This document shows, one piece after another, positions 7,776 to 15,433 of a DNA stretch of 41,681 nucleotides (its first letter is position 1; every line of letters starts with the position of its first letter). This DNA is from Myxococcales bacterium (GTDB lineage: Bacteria; Myxococcota_A; Bradymonadia; Bradymonadales; Bradymonadaceae). The position numbers and the translations under genes are program-made. The notes under the pieces are model-generated. The model was given only the letters and a program-made list of their open reading frames with translations. It ran no database searches and was not told the DNA's origin. The stretch spans positions 1-41,681 of the forward strand of contig JALSKP010000703.1 in assembly GCA_026988815.1 (NCBI GenBank), written 5' to 3'.

Positions 7776-7976
7776 TTATTCCATCGCTAATTTTTGTAAA
7801 TAATCCACAAGAACATGTTTGTGTGTTGTTGGATTTTCTTCTTTGGGTCCTGATCGTTTTCGTAGATCATGGGCGATTTTGTAACCTGTAGTAAACACAA
7901 AAACAACATGTGTAAATTTCGTAACTATCGACATAGACGTATTCTGTCCGTTGTTCGGGCCTTGTGTTTGGCGCAC
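7776..7976 (-). CDS. Possible small protein of unknown function
   Basis: A 66-codon frame opens with GTG at 7976, with AAGGA four bases upstream. It reads as a short protein with a hydrophobic stretch (FTHVVFVFTTGYKIA) and a charged C-terminus (DYLQKLAME). It fills most of the 265-bp gap between ppk2 and the propeller-like gene. I recognise nothing in it, and length and context do not exclude chance. The remainder of the gap carries no other obvious signal. Confidence 0.25.
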   Translation of the reverse strand: MRQTQGPNNGQNTSMSIVTKFTHVVFVFTTGYKIAHDLRKRSGPKEENPTTHKHVLVDYLQKLAME

Positions 7977-8021
7977 TAAATCCTTAAGTTGGCGACAAAC
8001 CAGACAAAAAGGAGTTCACCC

Positions 8022-9419
8022 ATGAGTGATATCGAAAACGCGTCTAAGCGCTGGATTGAGGAAGGGAAAATCTACAAAGATGCGATCAATGCATGGCTTG
8101 ATGTTATCTATCTTGAACAGAAAAGCCCTGAGGATCCTGAACCCAAAGAGACCAGAACAGACCTCGCTGCTTTCGTAAGAGACCAGATCATCGCCTTAAA
8201 CGCATCCGGGGAACACGAAAAATTGCGCGCTCTTTTTCCGCCCGATAACGAGCCTTTTGGGAGCTTATATGAGGAGGAGTTTACCCAAGTTGTATTCGAT
8301 GTTCTATACCTACCTGATAGCCGAATTCTTGCCACTGTGGGAGGATGGAATAGTAAACAAGTCTACCTTATAGATGACGATAGGACCACAAAACAGGAGG
8401 GCGTGATAGCCTTCGGTTCGTCGCATGATAAAAAATATTTCGCAAAAGCCGTCGCCGATCGTATCGATATTGTTGAGGGATGGGATGGGGAGGTCCAGTG
8501 TTCGCTTCTCTATCCTGAGCATTATGGGAGCGATTTCAATACACGTTTCCCCGGCCTTGAATCTCCAAGCGAGGGACAGGAATTTGGCATTGAGAGTATT
8601 GAGGTCTTTAACGATGGGGAGTCACTTCTTCTGTGTTCGAGTTCCGGTATTTATGTCATTGATAAAACCAAGGTTCAGCTTTTGCATCCCGACATAACGA
8701 CACCCTATTTCGCGGAGAGTATGGAGGATAATCCGGGGATTGACATGAGTTATGCAAATGCCGATCTCTCGCCTGATAACGTCTACATTTCTTTGGGAGA
8801 TAAAGATTCTTCACATCTTATTTTCAAGAGCGATCATCCAGAGGAGCATGTTGGGACGTGGCGACAGTTTTCCGATATCGACCCTCGTTCAGCCTATCCA
8901 CACCGAAGTAAATTCAACTATCTTCTCAACGATGAAGAGGACGAAAATAAGAAGAATCCGCATCTTGCTTTAAGCTCCTGTCATTTTTCATCAAGTGCGA
9001 CGATCGGTATTTCACTGTCCAAATTAAGCGAAGGATTTACCGCATCGGGATACGACGCTGATGAAGCATTGGACTTTATTGATGAAAGAAGTTGGATCTA
9101 TTCGATACTCCCAAGTGCGGTCGGTTATTACTTAGGCTCAAACAACGGTTACATTTGGTACAAATATTACCGTGGTGATTTTCAGATAGGCTACCTCCAT
9201 ATCGGTGGCACAATCATGTCGATGGATCTTTCTGAGGACCGAAAAACCTTGGTTGTAGGCACCTATAGCGGCCAAGTTGTCAAACTCGTATATGCGGGAG
9301 ACGATACAATGACGAGAGACAAAAACAATCGAAAAGATCCCTATTTGATAACCAACCTTGCTTGGGTTGATGAGAAACGATATTTATTTTGGCGAGGAAT
9401 GGAGCCAATGAAATGGTAA
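8022..9419 (+). CDS. Beta-propeller-like (WD40/YVTN-type) cytoplasmic protein of unknown function
   Basis: A 465-residue protein without a signal peptide. After a helical N-terminus (MSDIENASKRWIEEG) it shows repeated units of the kind found in beta-propellers: VVFDVLYLPDSRILATVGG ... VYLIDDD, GVIAFGSSHDKKYFAKA, ESIEVFNDGESLLLCSSSGIYVID, DLSPDNVYISLGD, and MDLSEDRKTLVVGTYSGQVVKL. It is acidic overall. ATG 8022 was preferred over the in-frame TTG 33 bases upstream because AAAAGGAG lies nine bases before it. A 12-bp perfect hairpin follows the stop. I could not match it to a named family. Confidence 0.8.
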   Translation: MSDIENASKRWIEEGKIYKDAINAWLDVIYLEQKSPEDPEPKETRTDLAAFVRDQIIALNASGEHEKLRALFPPDNEPFGSLYEEEFTQVVFDVLYLPDSRILATVGGWNSKQVYLIDDDRTTKQEGVIAFGSSHDKKYFAKAVADRIDIVEGWDGEVQCSLLYPEHYGSDFNTRFPGLESPSEGQEFGIESIEVFNDGESLLLCSSSGIYVIDKTKVQLLHPDITTPYFAESMEDNPGIDMSYANADLSPDNVYISLGDKDSSHLIFKSDHPEEHVGTWRQFSDIDPRSAYPHRSKFNYLLNDEEDENKKNPHLALSSCHFSSSATIGISLSKLSEGFTASGYDADEALDFIDERSWIYSILPSAVGYYLGSNNGYIWYKYYRGDFQIGYLHIGGTIMSMDLSEDRKTLVVGTYSGQVVKLVYAGDDTMTRDKNNRKDPYLITNLAWVDEKRYLFWRGMEPMKW

Positions 9420-9442
9420 GTAGCGATACGATTTATCTTCTA

Positions 9443-9474
9443 TTAAGTTCCCTCTCTTAGGCGAGGGAACTTAA
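9443..9474. repeat. Strong 12-bp perfect hairpin downstream of the propeller-like gene
   Basis: TTAAGTTCCCTC (9443-9454) and GAGGGAACTTAA (9463-9474) are exact reverse complements around an 8-base loop, 24 bases after the stop at 9419. No T-run follows on either strand, so it does not fit a classical intrinsic terminator. It could still protect or mark the 3' end of the upstream mRNA. The rest of 9475-9588 shows nothing I can assign apart from the SD of the next gene. Confidence 0.6.
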
Positions 9475-9588
9475 GGTCAACCGTGCCGGCTTTGACTTTA
9501 TTATTCTTCGAAGGAGCACGAAGCGTTCTCTTTAATCGTCTTTATCCAAAAATAAGCTCGCCTTATGCTCAGATTTTGAGAGGTGAAG

Positions 9589-10035
9589 ATGGGCTTATTA
9601 CAAAACGGAAAATGGGTAGATCAGTGGTACGATACAAACAAAACCAAAGGTCATTTTAAACGTTCTGTATCTCAATTTAGAGATCGAATTTCAGAAAATG
9701 ATGAGACCTTTCCCGCAGAAAAGAATCGATACCATCTTTACATTTCCTATGCCTGTCCGTGGGCCCACCGAACGTTAATTTTTAGGAAAATAAAGGGATT
9801 AGAAAAGATGATTTCTTTTTCTTCAGTCCACTGGTTTATGGGTGACCAAGGTTGGACCTTTGCGTCCAGTCCGGGTCAGGTTGATGAAATTAACGGTCGT
9901 CGATTTTTGCACGAAATTTATACACAGGTTGAAGGTGAGTATTCGGGGCGGGTTAGCGTACCCGTGTTATGGGATAAAAAGACAAATTGAATCGTAAGCA
10001 ATGAGTCTTCGGAGATCGTTAGGATGTTCAACTCT
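9589..10035 (+). pseudogene. 5' remnant of glutathionyl-hydroquinone reductase (YqjG/ECM4-type GST)
   Basis: The first ~148 codons are clearly a YqjG-type glutathione S-transferase: MGLLQNGKWVDQWYDT, AEKNRYHLYISYACPWAHR (with the catalytic Cys of the CPWAHR motif), GWTFASSPG and YSGRVSVPVLWDKKTN. At 9988-9990 the frame meets TGA where relatives have a Thr, and continues with IVSNESSEIVRMFNSA, exactly the expected next family motif. Similarity then stops abruptly at about 10035; intact relatives have about 320 residues. So the gene carries an internal stop and has lost its helical C-terminal domain. ATG 9589 has GAGAGGTG upstream. The junction runs directly into an opposite-strand lysR fragment. 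Confidence 0.85.
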
Positions 10036-10140
10036 GCTGCTGATCGCCGACTTTGCGATACCAAGTTGATCGGCTGCTTTGGTAATCGTTCCTGCTTCAA
10101 CGATTTTTACGAAGATTTTCATTTCTAAAAACTGGCTCAT
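10027..10140 (-). pseudogene. 5' remnant of a LysR-family regulator gene
   Basis: Reading leftward from ATG 10140 gives MSQFLEMKIFVKIVEAGTIT then KAADQLGIAKSAISSRVE. This is the helix-turn-helix N-terminus of a LysR-type regulator (compare the family pattern of a D/Q-x-x-x-M-x-x-F-V-x-V-V-E-A-G-S-F start). GGAGA lies upstream of the ATG. After SSRVE the frame continues only as the antisense of the gst remnant, so about 38 of an expected ~300 codons survive. This and the gst fragment share the few bases around 10027-10036, which is the deletion or recombination joint. The piece is too short to act as a regulator; it lacks even the whole HTH-linker region. Confidence 0.72.
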
Positions 10141-10228
10141 CTCATTCTCCAAAATATCAACAATTCCGATTCTATGCAGCTTATTGATTCCAAGGGGTAC
10201 GAATAATGTACTTATTGTGCTCCAAATA

Positions 10229-10243
10229 GGAACGAGGAGTTCC
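10229..10243. repeat. GGAAC-N5-GTTCC inverted repeat upstream of the lysR remnant
   Basis: A perfect 5-bp dyad (GGAAC gagga GTTCC) lies 90 bases upstream of the broken lysR start and 93 bases before the YceI-like lipoprotein gene. It has the size of a transcription-factor site and could be a leftover LysR operator or an operator for the 10336 gene. The surrounding 10141-10335 shows no gene I can support. Confidence 0.3.
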
Positions 10244-10335
10244 AAAACATAGGCTTTATTTATCAAAATTGTAAGGTTAGGGTGCGTTTGTTCACACATT
10301 CCAATCTCTGAGGTCGGAATACAAAAAGGAAAAAA

Positions 10336-11001
10336 ATGAAAGCATTAATAATTATCGCACTTGTCGGATTCTCAATGGGATGCAAGAGCGAACTTGACGG
10401 TAAAACGAAAGCCAAGGTTTCTGAAGCGAAAGAAATCGTAAAGAAGGTGGAGAAGAAAGTTGAAGAGAAAGGCACTACCGACGTTGCGTCAAAAACGATG
10501 GCCCTCGCTAAAACCTCCTATTTCGGATTCGTAGGCGCGAAAGCGGTCGGCGATCACGCAGGTAATTTCACGGATTTTAACGGGAGCATTTCCGTAAAAG
10601 GTAAGGTTGTAGAGAGTTTGAAAATTCAGGTTAAAACAAGTTCTTTGATCGTTGATAAAGGCGATATGACCGATGAATATCACAAGAAACTAGGATCCCA
10701 CTTAAAGTCGCCGGATTTCTTCGACGTTGCAAAGTTCCCAAAAGCGTCCTTCGTTTCGACGCAAATCAAGGAAGACAAGAAAGGCACAACAACTCATCTC
10801 GTTACAGGAAATCTTAATATCCGTGGCGTAAAGAAATCCGTGAGCTTCCCTGCGACAATTACCTTCGATAAGGGCGTCGTCAATGCTTCGGCTGAGTTCA
10901 AAATCAATCGTGGTGATTTTGGAATCGTCTACAAAGGGATGGCCGATAACCTCATCAAAGAAGAAGTTCTTCTCAAGGTTAAATTTTCATCTAAGGGATA
11001 A
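10336..11001 (+). CDS. YceI-like lipoprotein
   Basis: A 221-residue lipoprotein with signal peptide MKALIIIALVGFSMGC, lipobox SMGC and Cys16. After a charged helical linker (residues ~25-45, rich in Lys/Glu) the rest matches the YceI beta-barrel, a lipocalin-like fold that binds isoprenoid-type lipids in known members. Visible are FVGAKAVGDHAGNFTDFNGS, VKTSSLIVDKGDMTDEY, LKSPDFFDVAKFPKASFVST (the hallmark FF-D-x-x-x-FP segment), VTGNLNIRGVKKSVSFP and INRGDFGIVYKGM. The function of this branch is unknown. AAAGGAAAA precedes the ATG. It is a single gene; a short CTTTAT/ATAAAG repeat at 11059-11075 lies between it and the next gene. Confidence 0.92.
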   Translation: MKALIIIALVGFSMGCKSELDGKTKAKVSEAKEIVKKVEKKVEEKGTTDVASKTMALAKTSYFGFVGAKAVGDHAGNFTDFNGSISVKGKVVESLKIQVKTSSLIVDKGDMTDEYHKKLGSHLKSPDFFDVAKFPKASFVSTQIKEDKKGTTTHLVTGNLNIRGVKKSVSFPATITFDKGVVNASAEFKINRGDFGIVYKGMADNLIKEEVLLKVKFSSKG

Positions 11002-11113
11002 TTTCCTTGGGCGCCACATTTTCGAAACGCCAAAAAACATCTTCCTTCAAAAAAGATGCTTTATCTTTCATAAAGGGGCCCTATCTTCTTAGCGACGTAG
11101 GTGAGGTCCGAAT

Positions 11114-11965
11114 ATGCAAAGTGTTATAGATGTAAATCCAAGTAATTTTCAAAAAGAAGTCATCGATAGATCTAACGATGTGCCGGTTGTTGTGGATTTT
11201 TGGTCGCCAAGTTGTGGTCCGTGTATGGTTTTGGGTCCCCAGCTCGAAGAGCTTGCTGCCCAAGGTGACGGAAATTGGATTCTTGCGAAAGTAAATACGA
11301 GTGATCCACAGAATCAAAATTTAGCGATGGATTTTCGCATTCAGGGTATTCCCGCGGTGAAGGCGTTTAAGAATGGGAAAGTTATCGACGAATTCGTCGG
11401 AGCCCTCCCTCGACCTCAGGTGGAAGCGTGGTTGAAGAAATTTCTACCCAACGATCTTGATACCTTGTCAGTTGCGGGAAGAGAAGCGTTGGAAAAAGGC
11501 GAATTGGAAACAGCGAGTCAGATATTTACCGCGCTCAAAGAGATGAAGGGTGACGATCCTCGTGGCGCTCTTGGTCTTGCCGAAATTGCGTTGGCCAATG
11601 AAGACAAACCGACAGCTCTGCGTTTATTCGAAAGCATAGATGAGTGGAGAATTAAAGAGGTCAAGGCCTGGCATGCTAGGGTTTGGCTCCTTATCGAAGC
11701 GTTCGGAAAAGATATATCGGTTTACGAAAAAGCGATCCAAGACAATCCCTTGGATTACGACGCTCGTTACGAGCTGGCGATGCTTCACGCGACAGCCAAG
11801 GAATATGAGTCAGCCCTTGAGCAGTTGATCTATATCGTTTCAGTCAATCCGACATTTCGCGAAGAGGCCGCTCGCCTTGCCGCAATTCGCCTCTTTGAAC
11901 TCATCGGAGTGGATACGGAGATGGCGATGGAATGGCGAAAGAAATTGGGTAGAGCGATGTACTAA
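11114..11965 (+). CDS. Thioredoxin-TPR protein (CnoX/YbbN-like)
   Basis: A 283-residue cytoplasmic protein with an N-terminal thioredoxin domain (about 1-110) and a C-terminal TPR-like helical domain. The active site is WSPSCGPC (Cys34, Cys37), so both redox cysteines are present, unlike E. coli CnoX, which has SQHC. GIPAVKAFKNGKVIDEFVGALP provides the cis-Pro and the last strand. The TPR part shows repeated helix pairs (VAGREALEKGELETASQIF, GLAEIALANEDKPTALRLF, LAMLHATAKEYESALEQL). CnoX proteins protect unfolded proteins from oxidation and pass them to GroEL or DnaK. Here the CGPC motif suggests real thiol-disulfide activity. Start ATG 11114 follows a GAGGTCCGA region. Confidence 0.92.
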   Translation: MQSVIDVNPSNFQKEVIDRSNDVPVVVDFWSPSCGPCMVLGPQLEELAAQGDGNWILAKVNTSDPQNQNLAMDFRIQGIPAVKAFKNGKVIDEFVGALPRPQVEAWLKKFLPNDLDTLSVAGREALEKGELETASQIFTALKEMKGDDPRGALGLAEIALANEDKPTALRLFESIDEWRIKEVKAWHARVWLLIEAFGKDISVYEKAIQDNPLDYDARYELAMLHATAKEYESALEQLIYIVSVNPTFREEAARLAAIRLFELIGVDTEMAMEWRKKLGRAMY

Positions 11966-11983
11966 TTTCTTTTTTTTTGGATA

Positions 11984-12006
11984 CAAAAAAAGCCCCTTGT
12001 CGGAGC
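11984..12006 (-). terminator. Intrinsic terminator of the marR gene
   Basis: On the minus strand, GCTCC and GGGGC pair around a 5-base loop (one G-U pair), followed by a run of seven T residues (the A-run at 11985-11991). It sits about 20 bases past the marR stop and so ends that transcript. Confidence 0.7.
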
Positions 12007-12027
12007 GATTTCTTTCGTTTTTCGATT

Positions 12028-12459
12028 TTAGCTTTCTAAGGCTGAGATGACTTTCTCGCCTAATTTGTTGAGTGAATCAACCTGGTTCGATGTAATTCCA
12101 GCGAAGAATTTTTCGTCAGCTTTTGCAACAGCTACGATTGCAGTGTCAGCAACTTTTTTCCCTTTAGCGTAGAGCTCAAGATTATTTGCGCGCTTGTCAG
12201 TTTTTGATTTTTTGATCTTAACAAGTTTTTTGTCTTGGAGTCCGCGAACAGACTTCGAGATCGTCATCTTATCGATATTGGTTTGGGCAACAAGAAGGGC
12301 CTGAGTAACATCTTGACCATCTTTCTCAAATCCAATCATTGCTGCAAGAATGGCGAATTGTGTTTGAGTAATTTCGAATTCTCCAAGAACCTCAGCGAGG
12401 TTTCTTTGCCAAAGCGCAGTGAGTTTCCAAAGAGTGAATCCGGTCGTTGATTTAGCCAT
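12028..12459 (-). CDS. MarR-family transcriptional regulator
   Basis: A 143-residue winged-helix regulator. The N-terminal helix (LWKLTALWQRNLAEVLGEFEITQTQFAIL) forms the dimer interface. The recognition-helix region is TQALLVAQTNIDKMTISKSVRGLQDKKLV, and the wing is VKIKKSKTDKRANNLELYAKGKKV (MarR D-x-R pattern). The C-terminal helix closes the dimer. AAAGGAAAT precedes ATG 12459. It is a solitary gene with its own terminator. MarR proteins usually control neighbouring stress or efflux genes, but none is adjacent, so the target is unknown; it could be itself or the divergent region at 12480-12820. Confidence 0.9.
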   Translation of the reverse strand: MAKSTTGFTLWKLTALWQRNLAEVLGEFEITQTQFAILAAMIGFEKDGQDVTQALLVAQTNIDKMTISKSVRGLQDKKLVKIKKSKTDKRANNLELYAKGKKVADTAIVAVAKADEKFFAGITSNQVDSLNKLGEKVISALES

Positions 12460-12822
12460 TATATTTCCTTTTGTTGGAGGTTATTATCAACTACTTACAC
12501 GTCTTTGCTTGGAAGGTAAAGAAAATTGTAAAAAAACCTACTAAGTTTCATAGATTATGAACGAAAGGAAGACGCTCGATTGGTCCCATTGGCTCCTTGT
12601 TTTCCGATTTGTGGATCTACCAAAAGGATATCGAAGATGGCCCAAGGTCGATTGTTTATAGGACTATAAGAGGTTTCGTTTTAAGGGAAGGCGAGGATTA
12701 TCAGTCAGGTTTTAGTCAGCGAGAGTGTCGTTCAAAAGAAGGGGAATGTTCTGTGATTTTATTATCGTAGCGCGAAGCTATGTAACTTTCGTTACTAATC
12801 ATCTTAGTAAAGTAGCATATAT
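12460..12822. other. 363-bp intergenic region without a supported gene
   Basis: This stretch holds the marR promoter side and the 3' side of the 12823 gene. A 34-codon frame (ATG 12557) has no recognisable features and is not called. A perfect TTACTAA/TTAGTAA dyad lies at 12792-12810, and a small TAGC/GCTA dyad lies at about 12768-12780. No tRNA or known RNA element was seen. Confidence 0.5.
12792..12810. repeat. Perfect TTACTAA-N5-TTAGTAA inverted repeat
   Basis: Two 7-base arms are exact reverse complements around TCATC, twelve bases past the end of the 12823 gene. It has the A/T-rich dyad look of a MarR-type operator, but its position downstream of a convergent gene fits a regulator site only if an unseen transcript starts here. 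There is no T-run. Confidence 0.35.
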
Positions 12823-13443
12823 TTAGTGATTGTATCGTTTTTCTTTGAGTGTGGAGTCAAGATTCATGAACCATTGATCCTCTGCACCATCGGTACAACT
12901 ATAATTGAGCTCTGTTAGTTCTGGTTCTACAGTATCTCCTTCTTTGTTGACGTTCTTCTTTTTGTCTTTCTTCTTCTTTTTGGGACGCAAAATTTTCTTA
13001 TCGAATTCATCGAAGCAAAGACCACCACGACACGACCCGCCAATGGGACAATCGGGGTTTCTCTTCATAAAGTAGAGAATAATTTCCCCCTCTTCGGGTT
13101 TGTCTTTTACATTAAGGCGTTGGAATTTGACTTCCAGGTGGACGCGGGCTCTGGACCCGTCGACCTCGCTTTTGATAATCCTAAACTCGCGAATATCCAA
13201 CATTTCCGGTTTCATCAGAAATAGTTTTTCGATTGTTCGGCCGATATCAACACGGTCCCTTTCCAGCTTGTGGTGATAGAGCGAGGCCTGTCGAAAATCT
13301 TTAAACTGCACATCTGCTAAGAATTTTTCCGAGAGCTCATTGACCAATGCCGTCTTTCCAAACTTGGGGCCGTAATAAAGGGCGCCAAAAACACCGGCCA
13401 TGAGCAAGACGAGCGACAATGTGATGAGTGTTGTTTTGCGCAT
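12823..13443 (-). CDS. Membrane-anchored protein of unknown function with a Lys-rich segment
   Basis: A 206-residue protein with an N-terminal signal-anchor (MRKTTLITLSLVLLMAGVFGALYYG, about 1-25) and a periplasmic body. Features are an NTF2-like beginning (NELSEKFLADVQFKDFRQASLYH), a Cys-containing turn (CPIGGSCRGGLCFDEF, about 130-147), a very basic segment (LRPKKKKKDKKKNVNKEG) and a final CTDGAEDQWFMN. The four cysteines could form disulfides. It begins two bases after the lysR stop, so the two are one operon and the LysR protein may control it. I do not recognise the family. Confidence 0.75.
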   Translation of the reverse strand: MRKTTLITLSLVLLMAGVFGALYYGPKFGKTALVNELSEKFLADVQFKDFRQASLYHHKLERDRVDIGRTIEKLFLMKPEMLDIREFRIIKSEVDGSRARVHLEVKFQRLNVKDKPEEGEIILYFMKRNPDCPIGGSCRGGLCFDEFDKKILRPKKKKKDKKKNVNKEGDTVEPELTELNYSCTDGAEDQWFMNLDSTLKEKRYNH

Positions 13444-13445
13444 GT

Positions 13446-14342
13446 CTACTCCAAGGGTCGCGTTCTTAAAAATTCGCCCATTTTTTTCAAAACAGGTTCC
13501 AGCATCGATGTACGTCTAAAAATAAGTCGAAAAGAATCGCTTTGTAAGTTCTCATCGTCACAAAGACGAACCAAGATTCCCTCCTCCAATTCGCGGTGCA
13601 CCATGTATTCGGGGACGACGGCGATGCCTTCCTGCCTGAGAAGAAGTTGAATAATCGCTGCACCGGCGCCGCAAGAGCGAATTCTTTTGAAGGAAATATT
13701 ACCAACCTTTGACGTGAGATAACGGGTCAAAGGAAGGGAGCTATTGATGTCGAGAAGGACGTGATCCTTAGCGTCGCTAAAGTTATCAAAAGGACATTGC
13801 TCAAGAAGCTCAGGCGTGGCCACGAAGACATAATATTCAGGATGCAAAAATTCAGATAACCACGAACTTCGAGCGATGGGTGCACTTGTGATAATCCCAT
13901 CTACCTGGCCCATCTGTAATTTGCTTTCGATATCTTGGCCGGAGCCAAAATACATATCAATATCCCAATTGGGGTAGAGATTTTGAAGTTCCAGGACGCT
14001 CGGAAGGACCCAAGACATCCCGAGTTCGTATCGCGTGGCGAGTGTAATGTGGGCTGGAGGTTCGCAATCTTCGACGACTGCGTTAATGCAAGCTCGCGAG
14101 TCCCGGATTGTAATTTCTGCCACAGGGACAAGACGCCGCCCAGCTTCGGTTAATTCCACATGACGAGTCGTTCTTACAAAGAGGCTCACCTTGAGTTGGT
14201 CTTCAAGTTGACGAATACGTTGACCAAAAGCGGCAGGGGTTAGGGCCATTTGTTGAGCTGCTTGACGGAAATTCAGATGCGTCGCCCCTGCGATAAAACA
14301 TTGTAGATTTTCTATAGAGGGAAGATGTCCGAGTCCGATCAT
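13446..14342 (-). CDS. LysR-family transcriptional regulator (full length)
   Basis: A 298-residue LysR-type protein: the HTH domain at ~8-67 (LQCFIAGATHLNFRQAAQQM, ALTPAAFGQRIRQLEDQL, SLFVRTTRHVELTEAGRRLV) and a substrate-binding domain (~95-295) starting THITLATRYELGMSWVLPSV-like, with SSWLSEFLHPEYYVFVATPELL and EGIAVVPEYMVHRELEEGILV. Length is normal. It is followed at two bases by the membrane-anchored gene and preceded by CarD 18 bp upstream, so read-through from carD is possible. The effector is unknown. It is unrelated in sequence to the broken lysR at 10140. Confidence 0.93.
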   Translation of the reverse strand: MIGLGHLPSIENLQCFIAGATHLNFRQAAQQMALTPAAFGQRIRQLEDQLKVSLFVRTTRHVELTEAGRRLVPVAEITIRDSRACINAVVEDCEPPAHITLATRYELGMSWVLPSVLELQNLYPNWDIDMYFGSGQDIESKLQMGQVDGIITSAPIARSSWLSEFLHPEYYVFVATPELLEQCPFDNFSDAKDHVLLDINSSLPLTRYLTSKVGNISFKRIRSCGAGAAIIQLLLRQEGIAVVPEYMVHRELEEGILVRLCDDENLQSDSFRLIFRRTSMLEPVLKKMGEFLRTRPLE

Positions 14343-14360
14343 GGGTCCCTCTCTAGTGGG

Positions 14361-14858
14361 CTATACTTCGAAAATTTGGTCTATTTCAGCGTCAACTTTT
14401 TCGGGTTCCTGACCTTTTACCAAGCCGATTTCTTGAACGAGCAGTCGCTTTGCGATCTCCAACATTCCTTTTTCGCCTGAGCTTAGGGTCTTTCGGGTTC
14501 GCAACATGTTTACATCTCGAATAACTTCGGCGATCCGGTAGGCGTCGCCCGAGTTAATTTCGATACCGTAGGCACGCTGTCTCCGATTCCAAGCTTGCAT
14601 GTCAATTTCAACATCCCGGATACGAAGAAGATCGTAAATTTCTTCGATTTGCTTTTCGTTGATAAGCGGTCGCAAACGGACCTCTTCAACATTACCAACC
14701 GGAATTTTCATTTTTGTATTTGTGGCCAATGTGAGTAACTCATAGAATTCTTGAGTTTCACCCATAATCGTCATGGTTAAAATATCACTAACCCGGGCAA
14801 CCCCAAATTTAGGGTAAACCATCAAATCACCAACTGAAAGCGCTTCTGATTCTGCCAT
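14361..14858 (-). CDS. CarD/CdnL-family RNA-polymerase-binding regulator
   Basis: A 165-residue CarD/CdnL protein that binds the RNAP beta subunit and stabilises open complexes, notably at rRNA promoters in Myxococcota and actinobacteria. The N-terminal Tudor-like RNAP-interaction domain reads LSVGDLMVYPKFGVARVSDI ... YELLTLATNTKMKIPVGN. The C-terminal helical DNA-binding domain contains WNRRQRAYGIEINSGDAYRIAEVIRDV (the conserved W-N-R-R stretch), then KTLSSGEKGMLEIAKRLLVQEI. All features are typical of CdnL and none suggests the CarD HMGA tail. It is preceded by a 98-bp gap and the small gene at 14957. Confidence 0.93.
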   Translation of the reverse strand: MAESEALSVGDLMVYPKFGVARVSDILTMTIMGETQEFYELLTLATNTKMKIPVGNVEEVRLRPLINEKQIEEIYDLLRIRDVEIDMQAWNRRQRAYGIEINSGDAYRIAEVIRDVNMLRTRKTLSSGEKGMLEIAKRLLVQEIGLVKGQEPEKVDAEIDQIFEV

Positions 14859-14956
14859 TTATATTGAGCCTTTTGTTTCGATAACTAACACCTAGCCTAT
14901 CGCCGCGATCAAGACGCGACAAATATTACAAGATTACACGATAAAAACAAAGTGGA

Positions 14957-15295
14957 TTATTTCTTTACCGCTTTAACTTTTTTACGTTCAAGATCGAGCA
15001 ACTTTGAGGTCGAAAAAGTTGCGATTTTTTTAGCGTAATCCGCGTTTCCACCAGAAAAATGCTTTTTTGTAATGACATCTACTAAAGCTTCTCTTGTTTT
15101 CCATTTGGAGATAAGGGTCTCGTTTGCAGCAAGCAAACGAAGAAGTTTAATATTACTCATCACGCTAATTCTGTTTTCAAAATGTTCTTTTTCTTCGTTC
15201 TCAGGGCAGGTCAAAAAAGCGAGAACTTTTTTAGCTAGCTTTTCTTTAGAACCATGAATTTCGTTTACTTTTTGAAGAGGGCTTTTTTTTGCCAT
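14957..15295 (-). CDS. Small basic conserved protein of unknown function
   Basis: A 112-residue, lysine-rich, all-helical protein. ATG 15295 (MAKKSPLQKVNEIHGSKEKL) is chosen because AGGAG lies about eight bases upstream; an alternative ATG at 15322 has none. The SPLxxVxxxxGSKEKL start is reminiscent of small conserved proteins in myxobacteria-like genomes, but that is from memory and no function is known. It lies upstream of carD in the same direction with a 98-bp gap. It could act in nucleic-acid binding (pI is clearly high), but nothing in the sequence proves this. Confidence 0.72.
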   Translation of the reverse strand: MAKKSPLQKVNEIHGSKEKLAKKVLAFLTCPENEEKEHFENRISVMSNIKLLRLLAANETLISKWKTREALVDVITKKHFSGGNADYAKKIATFSTSKLLDLERKKVKAVKK

Positions 15296-15433
15296 TTCGG
15301 ACTCCTGGATGTTCGCCGCCATGTGTTTCTAGCCCGGAGTGAGGTAGAAGACGTAGGCAACTTGTTTATTTTGAGAATCTAAATAAGATGCTCATCCGCT
15401 TTTGGCGGCGGCGATATATACCAAAGGTGACCC

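Noticed and set aside
9967-10299. A single 110-residue minus-strand gene over this whole span
   Set aside because: Only the part from 10140 to about 10027 is LysR-like. The upstream portion has no SD and no features, and the rest is antisense to the gst remnant, so a remnant is the better reading.
12557-12661. A 34-codon frame in the marR/12823 gap
   Set aside because: No recognisable features, no support from neighbours, and very short.
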